Notes: a model not told the origin generated them from the letters alone. DNA of 64,000 nucleotides from Scylla paramamosain (GCF_035594125.1 NC_087152.1:17711001-17775000), one strand, 5' to 3'; shown: positions 10,820 to 23,164, counted from the stretch's first letter. A program made the numbers and translations.

Positions 10820-11101
10820 GTAAAATTACATCCGTGAACCTTACAGGGGCGGACGTGGGACTCGGGGAGCCTGGTAGCACACCGCCGGGGCCAGCCGTCC
10901 CCACACTCGCTGTTGCTCCTCAAGTGATAATCGAACACGCTCGCTCACCGCCGGTTCAGTTTGTTTCGTTTTTTATTCATATTTGTTCATCGCAGGCGAG
11001 GACGAGATGTATTGGCGTGGCGGTGATTATATTGCCCTAATGGTTCACCTCGAGACAAGGTGTTTGTGTGTGTGTGTCTTGGGTAAAGAGGGAGGCAGAT
11101 A

Positions 11102-11103
<2 letters not shown>

Positions 11104-11166
<63 letters not shown>
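11104..11166. repeat. (TG)31 microsatellite
   Basis: Pure TG tract just upstream of a candidate acceptor. Confidence 0.97.
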
Positions 11167-11167
<1 letters not shown>

Positions 11168-11176
11168 TAAAGTGCA

Positions 11177-11373
11177 GTGGTGGTGAGTTGAGGAGGATGA
11201 AGGAAGGGAGGCAGGCAGTAAGGGAGATGACGATGCCTGCTGCTGCTGCTGCTTTTGGTGGTGGTGGTGGTGGTGGTGGTGGTGGTGGTGCTGTTGCTGG
11301 TGGTAGTGGTGCTGGTGGTAGTGCGGGGTTGATGCAGCAAGACAAGGAAAGTCATGAGTCAGAAACGCGTGAG
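11177..11373 (+). other. candidate exon with Ala/Gly-rich 59-codon frame
   Basis: The possible acceptor is tctaaagtgcag (AG at 11175-11176) after the (TG)n. The donor gag|gtgagt at 11373/11374 is strong. An ATG at 11197 with A at -3 opens a frame of exactly 59 codons that reaches the donor at a codon boundary (phase 0). Its order is MKEGRQAVREMTMP, five Ala, Phe, eleven Gly, a Gly/Ala/Ser stretch, then LMQQDKESHESETRE. Homopolymer tracts next to a charged segment are common in arthropod nuclear proteins. The Ala/Gly part comes from (GCT)n and (GGT)n microsatellites, so the frame may be accidental. It lies 440 bp downstream of the recursive-splice candidate on the same strand. No domain recognised. 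Confidence 0.22.
11238..11290. repeat. (TGC)5 and (GGT)n triplet tracts
   Basis: Two adjacent triplet arrays inside the candidate Ala/Gly exon. From 11340 to 12250 the + strand is strongly purine-rich (gga/gaa texture). Confidence 0.9.
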
Positions 11374-12248
11374 GTGAGTCGGTTATCTAGAGAAGGACGT
11401 GGAAGAGGAGAGAGAGGGAGGCGTGAGAAGCAGGCGTGAGGTGTGCTGGAGACATTAGGTGTGGCACGGCTCAGGTGTGGTTTGCAGGGGGGAGGGATGG
11501 GGAAAGGGATAGGAAGACGAAGAAGGAGGAGGAGGAGAAGGAGGGGAAGGGGGAAAGGAGGCAGGCGTCAGCTGTGATGTGGCGGCGACATAGTGGTTGG
11601 GGAGGTCGGTGAGGAGGAGGAGGAGGAGGAACCTGTTGTTTGTGGTGACGACCGCTACCTCAGTGGGCGGCGATCCTTTTGTTGTGAGGCTGCATAATGG
11701 GCGGCGGGCGTAAAAGCCGGGCTGGGAGGGTCTAGATGGGGCTGGGAGGCCGAGGAGGAGGAGGAAGAGGAGGAGGAGGAGGAGGCGGTATAGTGGTTGG
11801 CTGAGAGCGTGGAGGTTTAGGTGGCTCGGATAGACGGAGGGGGAAAGAGTGAGACAGCCAGGCGGGGAAGGATGAAAGCAGGTACCGGAAGGGGTTTTAG
11901 GGAGAGAATCGTTAGCCAGGACGGAGGGAGCGCTGAGGGAAGACTTGATGGGAAGGGAAGAAGATGGGACGGACACGAAAGAGACTGAAGGGGAAGTGTA
12001 CACGAGGAGAAGGAGGAGGAGGAGAAAGAAGAGGGAGAGAGGAAAGGGAGAAGACGAGGAAGACGACGAAGAAGACGAGGAAGAAGGAGGAGGATGAGGA
12101 GGAGGAGGAGGACATGGATGGCCAGGAAGAGAGCGCTCCCATGGTCGGGCAGCTGGATACTTTATTTGATGGTCGTGATATCTTTATTGATGGCGGGGAG
12201 CGAGGGGAAGAAAGCGAGGCGGTGAGAGCGAGACTGAGAGCTTTACAG

Positions 12249-12252
<4 letters not shown>

Positions 12253-12304
<52 letters not shown>
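12253..12304. repeat. (AG)26 microsatellite
   Basis: Pure AG tract within a purine-rich domain. Confidence 0.97.
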
Positions 12305-12305
<1 letters not shown>

Positions 12306-12393
12306 AGAAGGGGAAGGCAGCAGCAGCAGAGTTGGTGGCATGACAAGAATGGAATGTGTAACTGTAGCGAAACTGAAGATACATGGCGTGTGG

Positions 12394-12395
<2 letters not shown>

Positions 12396-12460
<65 letters not shown>
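12396..12460. repeat. (AG)32 microsatellite
   Basis: Pure AG tract 92 bp after the previous one, same polarity. Confidence 0.97.
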
Positions 12461-12461
<1 letters not shown>

Positions 12462-12504
12462 AGGTGGGGAGGGGGACAGCCTATATGGTAGTGGGGGGCA
12501 GTTG

Positions 12505-12530
12505 TGGTGGTGGTGGTGGTGGTGGTGGTG
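12505..12530. repeat. (GGT)n microsatellite
   Basis: Short GGT triplet tract. Between it and 12970 lie short GT runs, a (GGT)n and a (GGA)n run near 12837-12862, and nothing gene-like. Confidence 0.9.
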
Positions 12531-12967
12531 GGAGGCAGCAACAACAGAGGCGGCGGTGGTAGTGAATGACGGCGGCCGGACTGGAAAGGGAGGGCGAGGC
12601 GTTACAGTGACGAATGACTGGATGTGAGCGCAGAGGAGCCGCCGTGCAGTAATCGAGGGTGTCAGCCGGTGTGGGAATGTGGAGGGAATGATCGTGTGTG
12701 TGTGTGTGTGTATGTGTGTTGGGGGTGGGGAGGGAGGAGAGATGATGGTACGATGTGTCTGTCTGTGCGAGTGTGTGTTAGGTAGAAGAGAAAGAGGTGG
12801 AAGTGGTGGTGACTGTAGTGGTGGTGGTAGTGGTAGGGAGGAGGAGGAGGAGGAGGAGGAGGCAACAGCAGGTGCACGCAGAGAATAAAAGCCTGTCCGC
12901 GACCCCTTGTTATTTGTGGTGGCGAGAATGTCTAGGCAGGGAGAGGGGGTGTGTGGCCATTGTGCGG

Positions 12968-12969
<2 letters not shown>

Positions 12970-13010
<41 letters not shown>

Positions 13011-13016
13011 TGTGTG
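12970..13016. repeat. (GT)n microsatellite, interrupted
   Basis: GT tract with one tat interruption near the 3' end. Confidence 0.95.
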
Positions 13017-13381
13017 AGTGGGGGCGGGCGCGCAAGGGGGTGGAGGAATGAGGCCAGGGTGAATGTGTAGGGCTGGGTGGGCCGCGGGTTGTCGGTGCGT
13101 GTGTCATTACCTGTGTTATGTAGCCGCTCCAGGGAAAGGGAAAGAAAAGTGTGAACATAGTGCGTACGCTGCTGGAGTTTCTGAGGCGGTGAGCGAGTCC
13201 AGAAAGGATTGGACGGCTCCCTGACAGCGGCGAAGGCTTCAGATGATGGTGAGAAGGAGTGCTGAAGGGGGAGAGGGTATTAGGAGAGCGAGAGAGTGAG
13301 AGAGGGTGAGGCGAGGGTGAGAGCGTCTGGCGAGGGTAACCGAGTCTGGTGAGCGTGAATGCTTCTGGTGGTAGCAGAAGT

Positions 13382-13384
<3 letters not shown>

Positions 13385-13438
<54 letters not shown>
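13385..13438. repeat. (TG)27 microsatellite
   Basis: Pure TG tract. 13020-13380 and 13440-14290 are G-rich unique DNA with no supportable gene. Confidence 0.97.
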
Positions 13439-13439
<1 letters not shown>

Positions 13440-14291
13440 TCGTGAAGGAAGGAGAAAGGGACTAGGAGAGGAGTAGGAGGAGGAAGAGGAGAGGAAAGCG
13501 GAAGGTCTGGTCCGATAGGGTCCGGCTAGAGAGGGTGTGGGTGGTGGGAGAAGGGGTCTGAGAGGCTCAGTGTGTATGCAAATGATCATTAGTATGGAGG
13601 CGTCTCTGGCGGTGTTTGTGTGCAGGGATCGCGAGGGGTTGCTCCCTGCCGGGCGAAGGCTCACCGTGAATACCTCAGACGTAGATCGCTGGGATGGAGG
13701 GCAGGTGGCGGGTGATGGCGTGATCTGGGTTCATGGGCAGACAGGCTGAGTGAGGGCCGGGATGAGGGTCGGGGTGGGGGTGAGGGTTGCAGTGGCGCGA
13801 CTTGAAGCGAGCCGAGCCGGGGACAGGGATGTGGTGGTACGATGAGTTGACGCGATCTCTGGTCGTGAGCAGGGCGGCGGTGGGAGCTGCAAGCGGGTGG
13901 AGGGTGGTAGGGGGGGTGTCGTGTGTGTGTGTTTACGGAAAGATGGGGCTGCGATGGTAGTGCGGCTTTGGCCAGGAAAAGCAAGGAGGGAAAATGGTGA
14001 GGAAAACATGTGAAAATGACGTGAGTAGATTACAGATGTGAGGAGACATGACGTGTGGATAAGCAGGAGGCGTGGGGCGGGTCATCGTGAGGGTCTGGGA
14101 GCCACACACGCACCTCCCGCCACTCATGACGGATGGCTGCCAGTCGTGACCATCAACCTCAAACTTTTCCCGTCCTGTCTTCACACTACTTGGCGTTTTT
14201 TGTTTGTTTGTGAGGTCTTCTGGCAGCGCTGATGCATCGCTCTTTACAGGGTGTGCGTGTGTGTGTATATAGCTTCATCCCTTTATATAGA

Positions 14292-14293
<2 letters not shown>

Positions 14294-14331
<38 letters not shown>

Positions 14332-14333
14332 CT

Positions 14334-14378
<45 letters not shown>
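14294..14378. repeat. two (GT)n tracts split by cgccttc
   Basis: GT from 14294 to 14328 and from 14336 to 14378, separated by a 7-bp linker. Confidence 0.95.
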
Positions 14379-14379
<1 letters not shown>

Positions 14380-14380
<1 letters not shown>

Positions 14381-15734
14381 GAGAGAGCGTAATACCAAGG
14401 CGGGTGGCGGCATCTCCCTCAAGCCGCTCAGGGCTGAAGGCCTCACTTGACAGCCAGCCGCAGCCACCCCGCTGCTCGAGCCGGCCCCTGGCTCCCGCCA
14501 CCCACCACTCCCCGCCCCCCTGCCAGACCCGCGTACCTGCCACCCGCCGGTCTTCCTGTCCGCCTCGCGCCGCCCTCGGCTTCCTCCGGCGACGTCATCT
14601 GTAGCTTTAAGGCTGTCTCGCGTGCCAACTCCCTGGTTGTCACCATCACTCTCTTCTAAGGCCGCCGTCCTGTAGCTCAGAGCAGTTTGTTAGCCTCTGC
14701 TTACCTTGTCATTTGTCGGGAGTGGCTGTGCAGCAGTGGCTGTGGGGAGTGAGGCGCGCTGCGGCGGGGAAATATCCGCTGCGGCGCCGGGCTTCCTTCT
14801 GCCGCCAACACACATCGCTGTGTTGTGGTGTCGAACATTTTTATTATGCATTCTTTTCCCTAAAATGTAGTATACGTTCGACTGGTGTACCTTCGTCTAT
14901 CTGTTTGTATCTTTGCAGACGTAAGTTTGTACATGCACGCGAGTATATTTCTGTTGAGAGTTTGTAAGCATCGTGTATCATCAGCGTATTAAAGACTGGG
15001 CCTTTACGACGCTTTCTTCCATGCTTGTTTCATTAATGTATTTACAGTTTGGTGCGCCTCCATCCATCCCACGCTCCGTGCCTTGCTCGCCGACACAGCG
15101 TTAAGCCTCTGTCGCCGCTTACTTCCCTCGACGTTCCATTAAATATTTAATTTTCATCTGGTGAAAATTCACAGATATTTGTAGCTTACGGAAATGACCC
15201 TGTTGGCGTGCATTAAAGATTATCCTGTTTTTACCCGTGCTATCTTGTTAGGCATCACACAGTAATTGGCGGCGGCTCTCCAGACACGAGGTGGCGAGGA
15301 CTCGTCGGCACACTTACATTCCATTTGTTACTCACTCTGTTTGCTGTCAAGCGAGGGTCCAAGTCATAGAAATATCAGCGAGTTGTCATTCTTCTCCATA
15401 CGTAACGAGTTCAGTCCGTCTGTGCGAAGTAAATCTTAGGCTGCAGAAGGCAAGCCGGGATGCATCGCAAACACTGTAGCGTCACCTAGGCGGCGGCATC
15501 TGCTGCCAATAACAACCGCCAGGTGGGGTGGCTGTTCGCAGTGAGGGCGGCGAGGGCGGTGGGTGGTGGTGGAGGGATCGCAGGGCCCCAGGGTTGGTAA
15601 ACACCGCAGCAGGTGCCCTCCTCCAGGCCTCGCCTCTGCCTCACCGTCAGTTTGGCAGCTTTTTGTATCGCTTGTCTTGGCTCGCAGCTCCTAACTTGTG
15701 CTCACGTCTGGAGGCTCCGCACGCTTCCCGCCAG

Positions 15735-15735
<1 letters not shown>
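14380..15735. other. unique GC-rich to mixed sequence, no gene seen
   Basis: C-rich first half with several overlapping open frames in both directions that have no recognisable domain, then more AT-rich DNA. A possible minus-strand donor (caag|gtaagc near 14705) has no convincing exon with it. Confidence 0.5.

Positions 15736-15764
<29 letters not shown>
15736..15764. repeat. (GT)14 microsatellite
   Basis: Short GT tract. 15765-16630 after it is unique sequence without a recognisable feature. Confidence 0.93.
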
Positions 15765-15766
<2 letters not shown>

Positions 15767-16629
15767 AACAGTTGTTTGTAAAAGCTCACAGTATCAGTCA
15801 TGGTAGCACTGTGCAATCGCCAGGTTTGGCGCGCTATAACACACAGCCGCCTGCACGTCCATCACAGCAGACCCGCAGTGATGCAAGTGGCAGTGAGGCA
15901 GAGTGGCGCGATGTCTGTTGTGTTTCTCTAAAATCACCCGAATGAAAGTTGTTTATCGCCAAGGTTAGTCCTCACAAAGGACTTTACGTCGGTGGCCAGA
16001 TAGTGGACACACTGTGAACATGATGTTCCATATTTTAGCAGCAATATTCCATCTCCCACCCCTCGTCCCATTGCCTGGCGACGAGGAAGTGCGCCAGGCG
16101 TCACCTAGAACCAGGCCAGGCCCGAGGCGGTCTGCATGTTGGCGATAGTTACTGTATTGTGGTAGTGCTGCGTCATTATGTCCTGCGGCAAAGCAGTGTT
16201 AAAGGAAAGCAAACCAGACTTTTAAACTGAGTTTCAGGAAGCGGCAGCAAGTTCATGGTCGTGCATTAGTTGGAGCAGGGTAGTGGTGTGCGGTCCTGCG
16301 GCACCAATGAACCAGGCCGGGCTGCGAGGGGCGCGCTGTGTCAGATTCCCCTCGTGCACATTAATTAAGGCTGATGCGAAGGCGAATCACGTGGGGTACA
16401 CTTTGACGAATGGCAGGTGTTGGCACCGAGGCCGTGCCACATGCTGGCCACAGCCACACTTGGCCAAAAACACATGTGCTTTCCACACAGCAATGTGTGG
16501 CTCCCATCACCTCCCGTCCAACGGCCAGCTGGGCCGGCATGGCACCAGCCTCGCCTGACAACCCCTCATGAAGTGGCGTGCACCTCACCCTCCCCTCCCC
16601 CGCCACTCTGTGGTCCATCACTGGCTGAC

Positions 16630-16706
16630 ACACCCTCCCTTGTGGTCTCCACCACACCCTGCCGCCCTCCCTTGTGGCTCTAACCACACCACACCCTCCT
16701 TGCGGC
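16630..16706. repeat. short ~32-bp tandem repeat, about 2.5 copies
   Basis: A ccctcccttgtgg core followed by ccacca recurs near 16633 and 16665, with a partial third copy (ccctccttgcgg) near 16694. Confidence 0.55.
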
Positions 16707-16846
16707 CATGAGCCAAATGAACAGCTACTCGTGTGGTGTGCATAGCAGTTCACAGCCACCACACCGCGACTTCTATCGCCTACTTCCTGACCACCGAGTT
16801 CACGCGCACCAACACTCCCTCGCGAATAGCAGAACAACAAATGCTA

Positions 16847-18032
<1,186 letters not shown>

Positions 18033-18078
<46 letters not shown>
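18033..18078. repeat. (GT)23 microsatellite
   Basis: Pure GT tract; a second (GT)12 lies at 18163-18187. Confidence 0.95.
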
Positions 18079-18079
<1 letters not shown>

Positions 18080-18162
18080 GCAGCGCGGTGAGGCGTGTGG
18101 GTGCTGGCCGCCTTTCCTCCCCCACACTTGAACTGCCGTGCTCACGTCACTTTAACTCGCGC

Positions 18163-18187
18163 GTGTGTGTGTGTGTGTGTGTGTGTG
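18163..18187. repeat. (GT)12 microsatellite
   Basis: Short GT tract immediately followed by gcag, so it could act as a weak 3' splice site. Confidence 0.9.
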
Positions 18188-18569
18188 CAGAGCCTTTCCA
18201 CAGCAGAGGTAGGCAGCAGCAGGCAGGGGTGCGTGAGGAGTGAGGAGCGCTGGGAGGGAAACACGTGCGGAGCGTTGGAGGCCAGGCCAGGGTACAGGGT
18301 CCTGTCTGGCACACTCCTCTCGTCGTTGGTTTTATGTGCGTTATCTCCACTCAGCTCACCTCCCCCCGCGCCACAGAGCCTCGCCGTGCCAGTGGTGCCC
18401 CGCCCTCCCATCTGCACCAGCCTTGCGGCACTCAGATGTACCTGGATTTAAAATGGGGATCACATGAAGCCGTGTGTCGTTAGCATGAGGGAGCGAGACC
18501 CCTACAGCCAGGCAGGGGACGGTGGAGGCACCGCAGAGAAACAGATGAAGCGAAGGGGATCAGAAGCAT

Positions 18570-18790
18570 CACCCGGTGAAATTTATGAGCAGGATTTGGG
18601 TGGGTGGTTGAGGGAGGCGAGACACGAACAGGAGGCGACCCTGAGGTGTGTGTGCAACAGAAGCAGACGTCGACACGCAGCATCTGGAGCACCAATGCCA
18701 GGCTTTACGCTGCATCGGCGCCTGAATAAACTTCAACATTTTGCCGCAGGTTGAACATTCACTGGAACAACTACTGGAACGGCAGCAGGG
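18570..18790 (-). mobile_element. possible ISXO2-type transposase remnant (zinc-ribbon segment)
   Basis: A minus-strand frame is open from about 18889 to 18569. Its middle reads CSTCGKMLKF, then a basic linker, then AWHWCSRC: a C-x2-C-x18-C-x2-C zinc ribbon with the CGK and W-x-C signatures seen at the start of ISXO2-like transposase domains. About 17 residues later comes LLFVSRLPQPPTQILLINF, which resembles the family's F-x-x-S-x-L-P...IL block that follows the ribbon. ISXO2-derived copies are common in crustacean genomes. The copy is short, stops at a TGA after INFTG, and the catalytic core is not visible. The + strand is also open here (96 codons from 18464), so the match could be coincidence. 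The link to ISXO2 is by eye only. Confidence 0.3.
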
Positions 18791-18799
18791 GCAGCAGGT

Positions 18800-20850
18800 G
18801 GTGCAGTGAGCGGCCGTCAGCCAGCAGGTGGCAGTCGGGTGGAGGCGGCCAGGCGGGACCCAGCCGGCCTGACGAGAGAAAACCCGCATGCACCATTAAC
18901 AGTATCAGCTGGTGTGTCAGGGAGGGGGTGGGCAAGGGTAGACGGGTGTGGGGGGCAGACTGGGGCAGTCACGCCGGCCTCTGCTCCACCCCGCCTCACC
19001 CCGGCCATGGCCCGCCAGGCTCGCCATTATGTGCGGTGTGTGAGGAGATCAACGGTGTTACCCGGAGTGGTTCACCCTTCACGGTCCTCGCCCGCTGGGT
19101 CAGTAAAGGGGGGTTGAAGTGGGCTGTTGGGCTGAATATGTGTAGCTCAGTGGGCAGGGAGGGGGCAGCGGCCGAGCTCCTTGGGTGAGAGGTGATAAAC
19201 AAGGCGGCTGTTAGATCAGCTCGTACGGGCCAGTGGGACGACGGACAAAAGAGGGAGAGCACCAGGTCTTGGTGGGCAAAGGGAGTGGGCGGGCAGCATG
19301 TTGTAAAAGGACGTGGGTGGGGTGGTGGGTGGGGGAAAGCTGTTGTGACGGTGGGTGAGAGGTGGTGGAGGAAGCGGGTGAGGAGATGGGATGAGGGCGG
19401 GCCGAGGCCTTAAGGGGAGGACAGGGAGATGGCGGTGCCGTGGTCAGTGGCGTCTTGCCTTGGTGGTGAGTGTGAGAGGGGAGCTTAGGTAAGACCATCT
19501 TGCCGGGCTCACTCCTTTATCCCGAAAACGTCACGATATTTTATGTGAGGACCTTCGCGGCTCTGGGCAGTTACCCAGAAAATAACAGTTACCGCGGGGA
19601 AGCAGGATGTCTGCAGTAAACCGGAAGAGACGGTCGCAGCGAGGCCGGTACAGCACCTGGGCGGACCGGTGCACGCCTCCTGGCCGGGTAATGGCTGCAT
19701 GGCGACCCGAGTCTCTGGTGGCCGAGACTTGGGAGGTGTGGAGGGAGGGAGGGAAGAGGGCGGCCACCTGATCTTACTGACCTTCCTTCTCCCTTCCCCG
19801 CTTGACAGGCCTTCTCCCTACTTCTCCCCCACCGCCACATCAGCGACTCTGGCACATCCCACCACTCCGAGCACTGCGCCGCGGTGGTGGGACCGCCCTG
19901 GCCAGACGTGGCCTGGATCACGGGGGGGGGGGGGAGTAGATTGCGGAGGAGGACCATTGCGTAAAAGGATCTGCTCCGTGAATTTGGGTCCACCTGTGAC
20001 GGTGACGGAGGAGCAGGGAACAAAGGGTCTTATTCCTACCAGGCTTGGATTGGCGACGTCCAACACCACTTGTATTTACAGCACAGACGTTTTTCCGTGA
20101 ACTGTGCAGCCGACCTTTAGAGTGAATGCTACAAGGATCTCCTCCATCACTGAGCACAATACTATCACAACATGCGCTAAACTGCTACACTGGACAGCGA
20201 ATGATAACATTTTATCATGCCAACGAGCATGACGGATACGGGCGAAATGGCTGTGAAGCCTTAATCTGAAATAGTGGAGAAAGTTTAGGAGCGAGGTGTG
20301 GGTGTGGCGGCCGCTCAGCGGGGCGAGAAGACGCAATCCATCTCCCACCAGCTTCTCTCCACCGCGCGCCGCAGCCTCGGCGGAGGGGGTCGCTGTGAGG
20401 CTGCCAGCCTTGACGCAGACACTCCTATTCATTGTCTGAGGACACCCCTGCTGCTGCTTTCTTTTATTTAGCCCTGATTCGCTTCCTTTGTTTCTTCCAT
20501 CGTGTTAAATGTACCAAGGAGTCATGATGAGCAGTGTTTACATTCCTGCACCATCTTACGATCCCGCTCTGAACCACATTTGTGAATCTTGCGTCAGTCC
20601 TCGTGAACTACAAATCTTCTTAGTCTCCGTGCTCGCAGCTGTCTTCATTGTGTTTCCTTGCCCCGTGGCCATGTCCCCGCGCCTCCATCTCCTCTCCCCC
20701 GGGCTGCCAGTGGCGGTGGTGTGGCTGGGCGGGCGGGGAAGCGAGACAGTAATGAGCCATGACTTAATTATGGGCGCGGGGAAGCGGGTGGCAGAGGCAG
20801 GCGGGTGCGAGGCGAGGGATGAGGCTCGGCTCCGGGGACGGACGGGATGC
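18800..20850. other. GC-rich unique sequence, several open frames, no gene supported
   Basis: Multiple overlapping frames on both strands reflect high GC. There is a G13 run at 19922-19934, with other G-rich runs near 19310-19360. A 151-codon ATG frame at 20509-20964 (+) has a hydrophobic stretch ELQIFLVSVLAAVFIVF that could span a membrane, but its second half runs through a degenerate repeat, so I do not call it a gene. Confidence 0.45.
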
Positions 20851-20854
20851 GACA

Positions 20855-21035
20855 CACTCCCCCACGCCCCCCACACGCCTCCACACGCCTTTTGCACGCC
20901 TCTACACGCGTTCACAAACCTCTGCAGGCCTATTCCACGCTTCCACAAGGTTCTATACATTTAGACACGCCTCCACCCCACTGCACGCTTTGTACACGCC
21001 TCCACACGCTTCTGCACGCCTCCCCGAACCCCACT
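20855..21035. repeat. degenerate 10-bp tandem repeat (ccacacgcct family)
   Basis: About 17 units of 10-11 bp share ccacacgcct. Examples in order are ccacacgcct, tttgcacgcct, ctacacgcgt, ctgcaggcct, attccacgct, tgtacacgcct and ctgcacgcct. The unit resembles half of the 20-bp unit at 6.86-7.49 kb. Confidence 0.7.
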
Positions 21036-21076
21036 TCCGTCACCCTCCTTCACGTATGCAGAAAGTGCCGCCTCCA

Positions 21077-21080
<4 letters not shown>

Positions 21081-21164
<84 letters not shown>
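21081..21164. repeat. (CT)42 microsatellite
   Basis: Pure CT tract, followed by an A10 run. Confidence 0.97.
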
Positions 21165-21167
<3 letters not shown>

Positions 21168-21504
21168 ACTAAAAAAAAAAGAAGCTTGTGTGGGAGAAGC
21201 TTGTTTCGTGATTAAAAGGGTGTGAAGGCGGGCCAGCATGTGGTGGTGCAGTGCGCAATCTTACTATGATATAACAAAACATTTTACTTAGGAATGGTTA
21301 AAAGAAGAGAGCGTGGAGCGGAGAGCAGCAGGGCATGAAGGGGCCAGGAGGCAGGGAGGGATGTTTATGCAGGTCAGAGGGAGGCAGGCAGGCAGGGAGG
21401 GAGGGAAGGAGGGACGTGGTGGTGGTGGTGGTGGTAGGGCTGAGGTCCCCTGATGGTGGTGGGCGGCTGCTGCTGCTGCTGCTGGGGCTGGCTGGGTTGA
21501 ACGG

Positions 21505-21563
21505 GTGTGTGTGTGTGTGTGTGTGTGGGGTGGGGAGTACACTTCGCCTTCAACCACCATCAG

Positions 21564-21607
<44 letters not shown>

Positions 21608-21614
21608 CATTTAG

Positions 21615-21677
<63 letters not shown>

Positions 21678-21686
21678 CGCGCGCGC

Positions 21687-21716
<30 letters not shown>
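21505..21716. repeat. compound (GT)n-(CA)21-(GT)26-(GC)10-(GTGC)7 block
   Basis: Order: GT 21505-21527, unique 37 bp, CA 21565-21606, a 10-bp spacer, GT 21617-21668, GC 21669-21688, then GTGC tetramers to 21716. The CA and GT arms can fold into a hairpin, and the alternating purine-pyrimidine run of about 100 bp (21617-21716) is strongly Z-DNA-prone. Degenerate ATAT, GATA and GACA units follow to about 21870. Confidence 0.95.
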
Positions 21717-21717
<1 letters not shown>

Positions 21718-22360
21718 GTTCACATCTATCTGTGCATCTGTCTACCCACTTACCTATATATATATATATCTATCTCTCCATCTTTTGTACATAGATAAAC
21801 AAATAGATAACCAGGCAAGTAGATAGACAGATAGATAGCCAGACAGACAGAAATAGTTAGGCAGGCAGGCAGATAAAGACAAAAGCAGCGATAAGGGAGA
21901 GTGAACGGTGTGAAATGGTAATCCGGTGCTCCCAGAAAGGAGACACAAATGGCTGTAGCGGCGGCATAGAGGGATATTGACAGGTCTATTCTTATATCCC
22001 GGATGACACCTTCCCCTCTCCCCTTGCCTCCCACTCGGCTCGCTGAGGTCGACTGTCTCCCCGCTGACGAAAAGTCGCCCGCATCCCCATCGCTCCCGTC
22101 TGTCTCTTCTCCCTGCCCCCCTCTCGCTCCCCTCTCTCGTTTCAAGTATTTACTTATTCTTCCACCACTGCACCGCTACGAGCCTCTCCCGCACTTCACC
22201 GTGCCTCCTGTCACGAGGTTTAATTAGTATTTTGTGTCGCAGATTTGTTTATTATTTGAAAGCCGTCCGCAGAAATATACGCGGAAGAGGAGAGGTTTTG
22301 ATAATGGTAGTTAAAAGTCGGTATAAGCGAAATGAGCAGTCAGATGTAAATATTACACGC

Positions 22361-22382
22361 AAAAAAAAAAAAAAAAAAAAAA
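22361..22382. repeat. A22 homopolymer
   Basis: No clear target-site duplication or retroelement body was seen beside it. Confidence 0.9.
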
Positions 22383-23027
22383 GAGGTTCCCTGTACTTAA
22401 CACACAGCATAAATTTAGTAACATAAGTTGGTGTTCGGCGCGCAATGTTTTATTGAAATCTTCAGTCAACATATGAAATATTAAGGCACCACATGTGGCG
22501 CCCCCGATCGATTATGTGTGGATCTCCCTCCCTGTGTGCGATGCTCGCCCTGCCCTGCCCGCCCCTCTGGCTCTCCTGCAGCAGACCGGAGACAGCCGCC
22601 TGTATGTTCCTCCTTTCATGCAGCCCTCCTCCACCTCACCTTCCTCCTCCTCTTCGTCCTCTTCTTCCTCCTCCTCCATTCTCTCTTCCTATCCTTCCAT
22701 CTTGCACACTTTCCGTCCCTTCATCGCTTCACTCTCTCTGTTCTCCCCAACCTCGTCTTTCCACTCTCAGCCAGTGTGTGTTATCCAGCCTCTTTCCCCT
22801 CTTCTCTACTCAGTCTCAGCCTCACATTAGTCTCACAGCCCCTCTTGCCCTCTTGGCCTCTTAGGAACCGTTCTCGTCTGCCGGTTTCGGAGGCGCCGTG
22901 CTCGACATTTTCCCTCGCGGATCCTACCTCACCTGCTTTCTCCCGGTGGCTCACCTGTCCGTCCCCTTCAGCCGTGCTCCCTCATCACCCTTTATCCCGC
23001 GTACATCACGTAACTGCCTGCTTCCTC

Positions 23028-23031
<4 letters not shown>

Positions 23032-23059
<28 letters not shown>
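23032..23059. repeat. T28 homopolymer
   Basis: Lies in a pyrimidine-rich + strand stretch (22600-23260). Whether it is the tail of a minus-strand retroinsertion cannot be decided by eye. Confidence 0.9.
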
Positions 23060-23164
23060 GCGGCGTCACACGCGTCTCTCCTCCCCTTCATGTGTCCTCC
23101 GCGGTCACGCAGCCTTGTCACACTCTGCTAACTCCACCTTCTCTTTCCCTGCCCGAGTGGATAC

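Noticed and set aside
13090..13150. Minus-strand cacag|gtaatg junction resembling a recursive site
   Set aside because: The pyrimidine part is separated from the AG by a purine-containing stretch (ggagcggctacataaca), and GTAATG is a poor donor.
19139..19160. tgtagctcagtggg, a good tRNA A-box string
   Set aside because: No B box or closing D-stem at the required distance, and no acceptor stem; not a tRNA.
21750..21765. Minus-strand atatag|gtaagtg
   Set aside because: Upstream is (AT)n, not a pyrimidine tract; explained by the repeat block.
22361..23059. A22 and T28 runs as retroposon tails
   Set aside because: No matching target-site duplications or element bodies could be recognised on either side.
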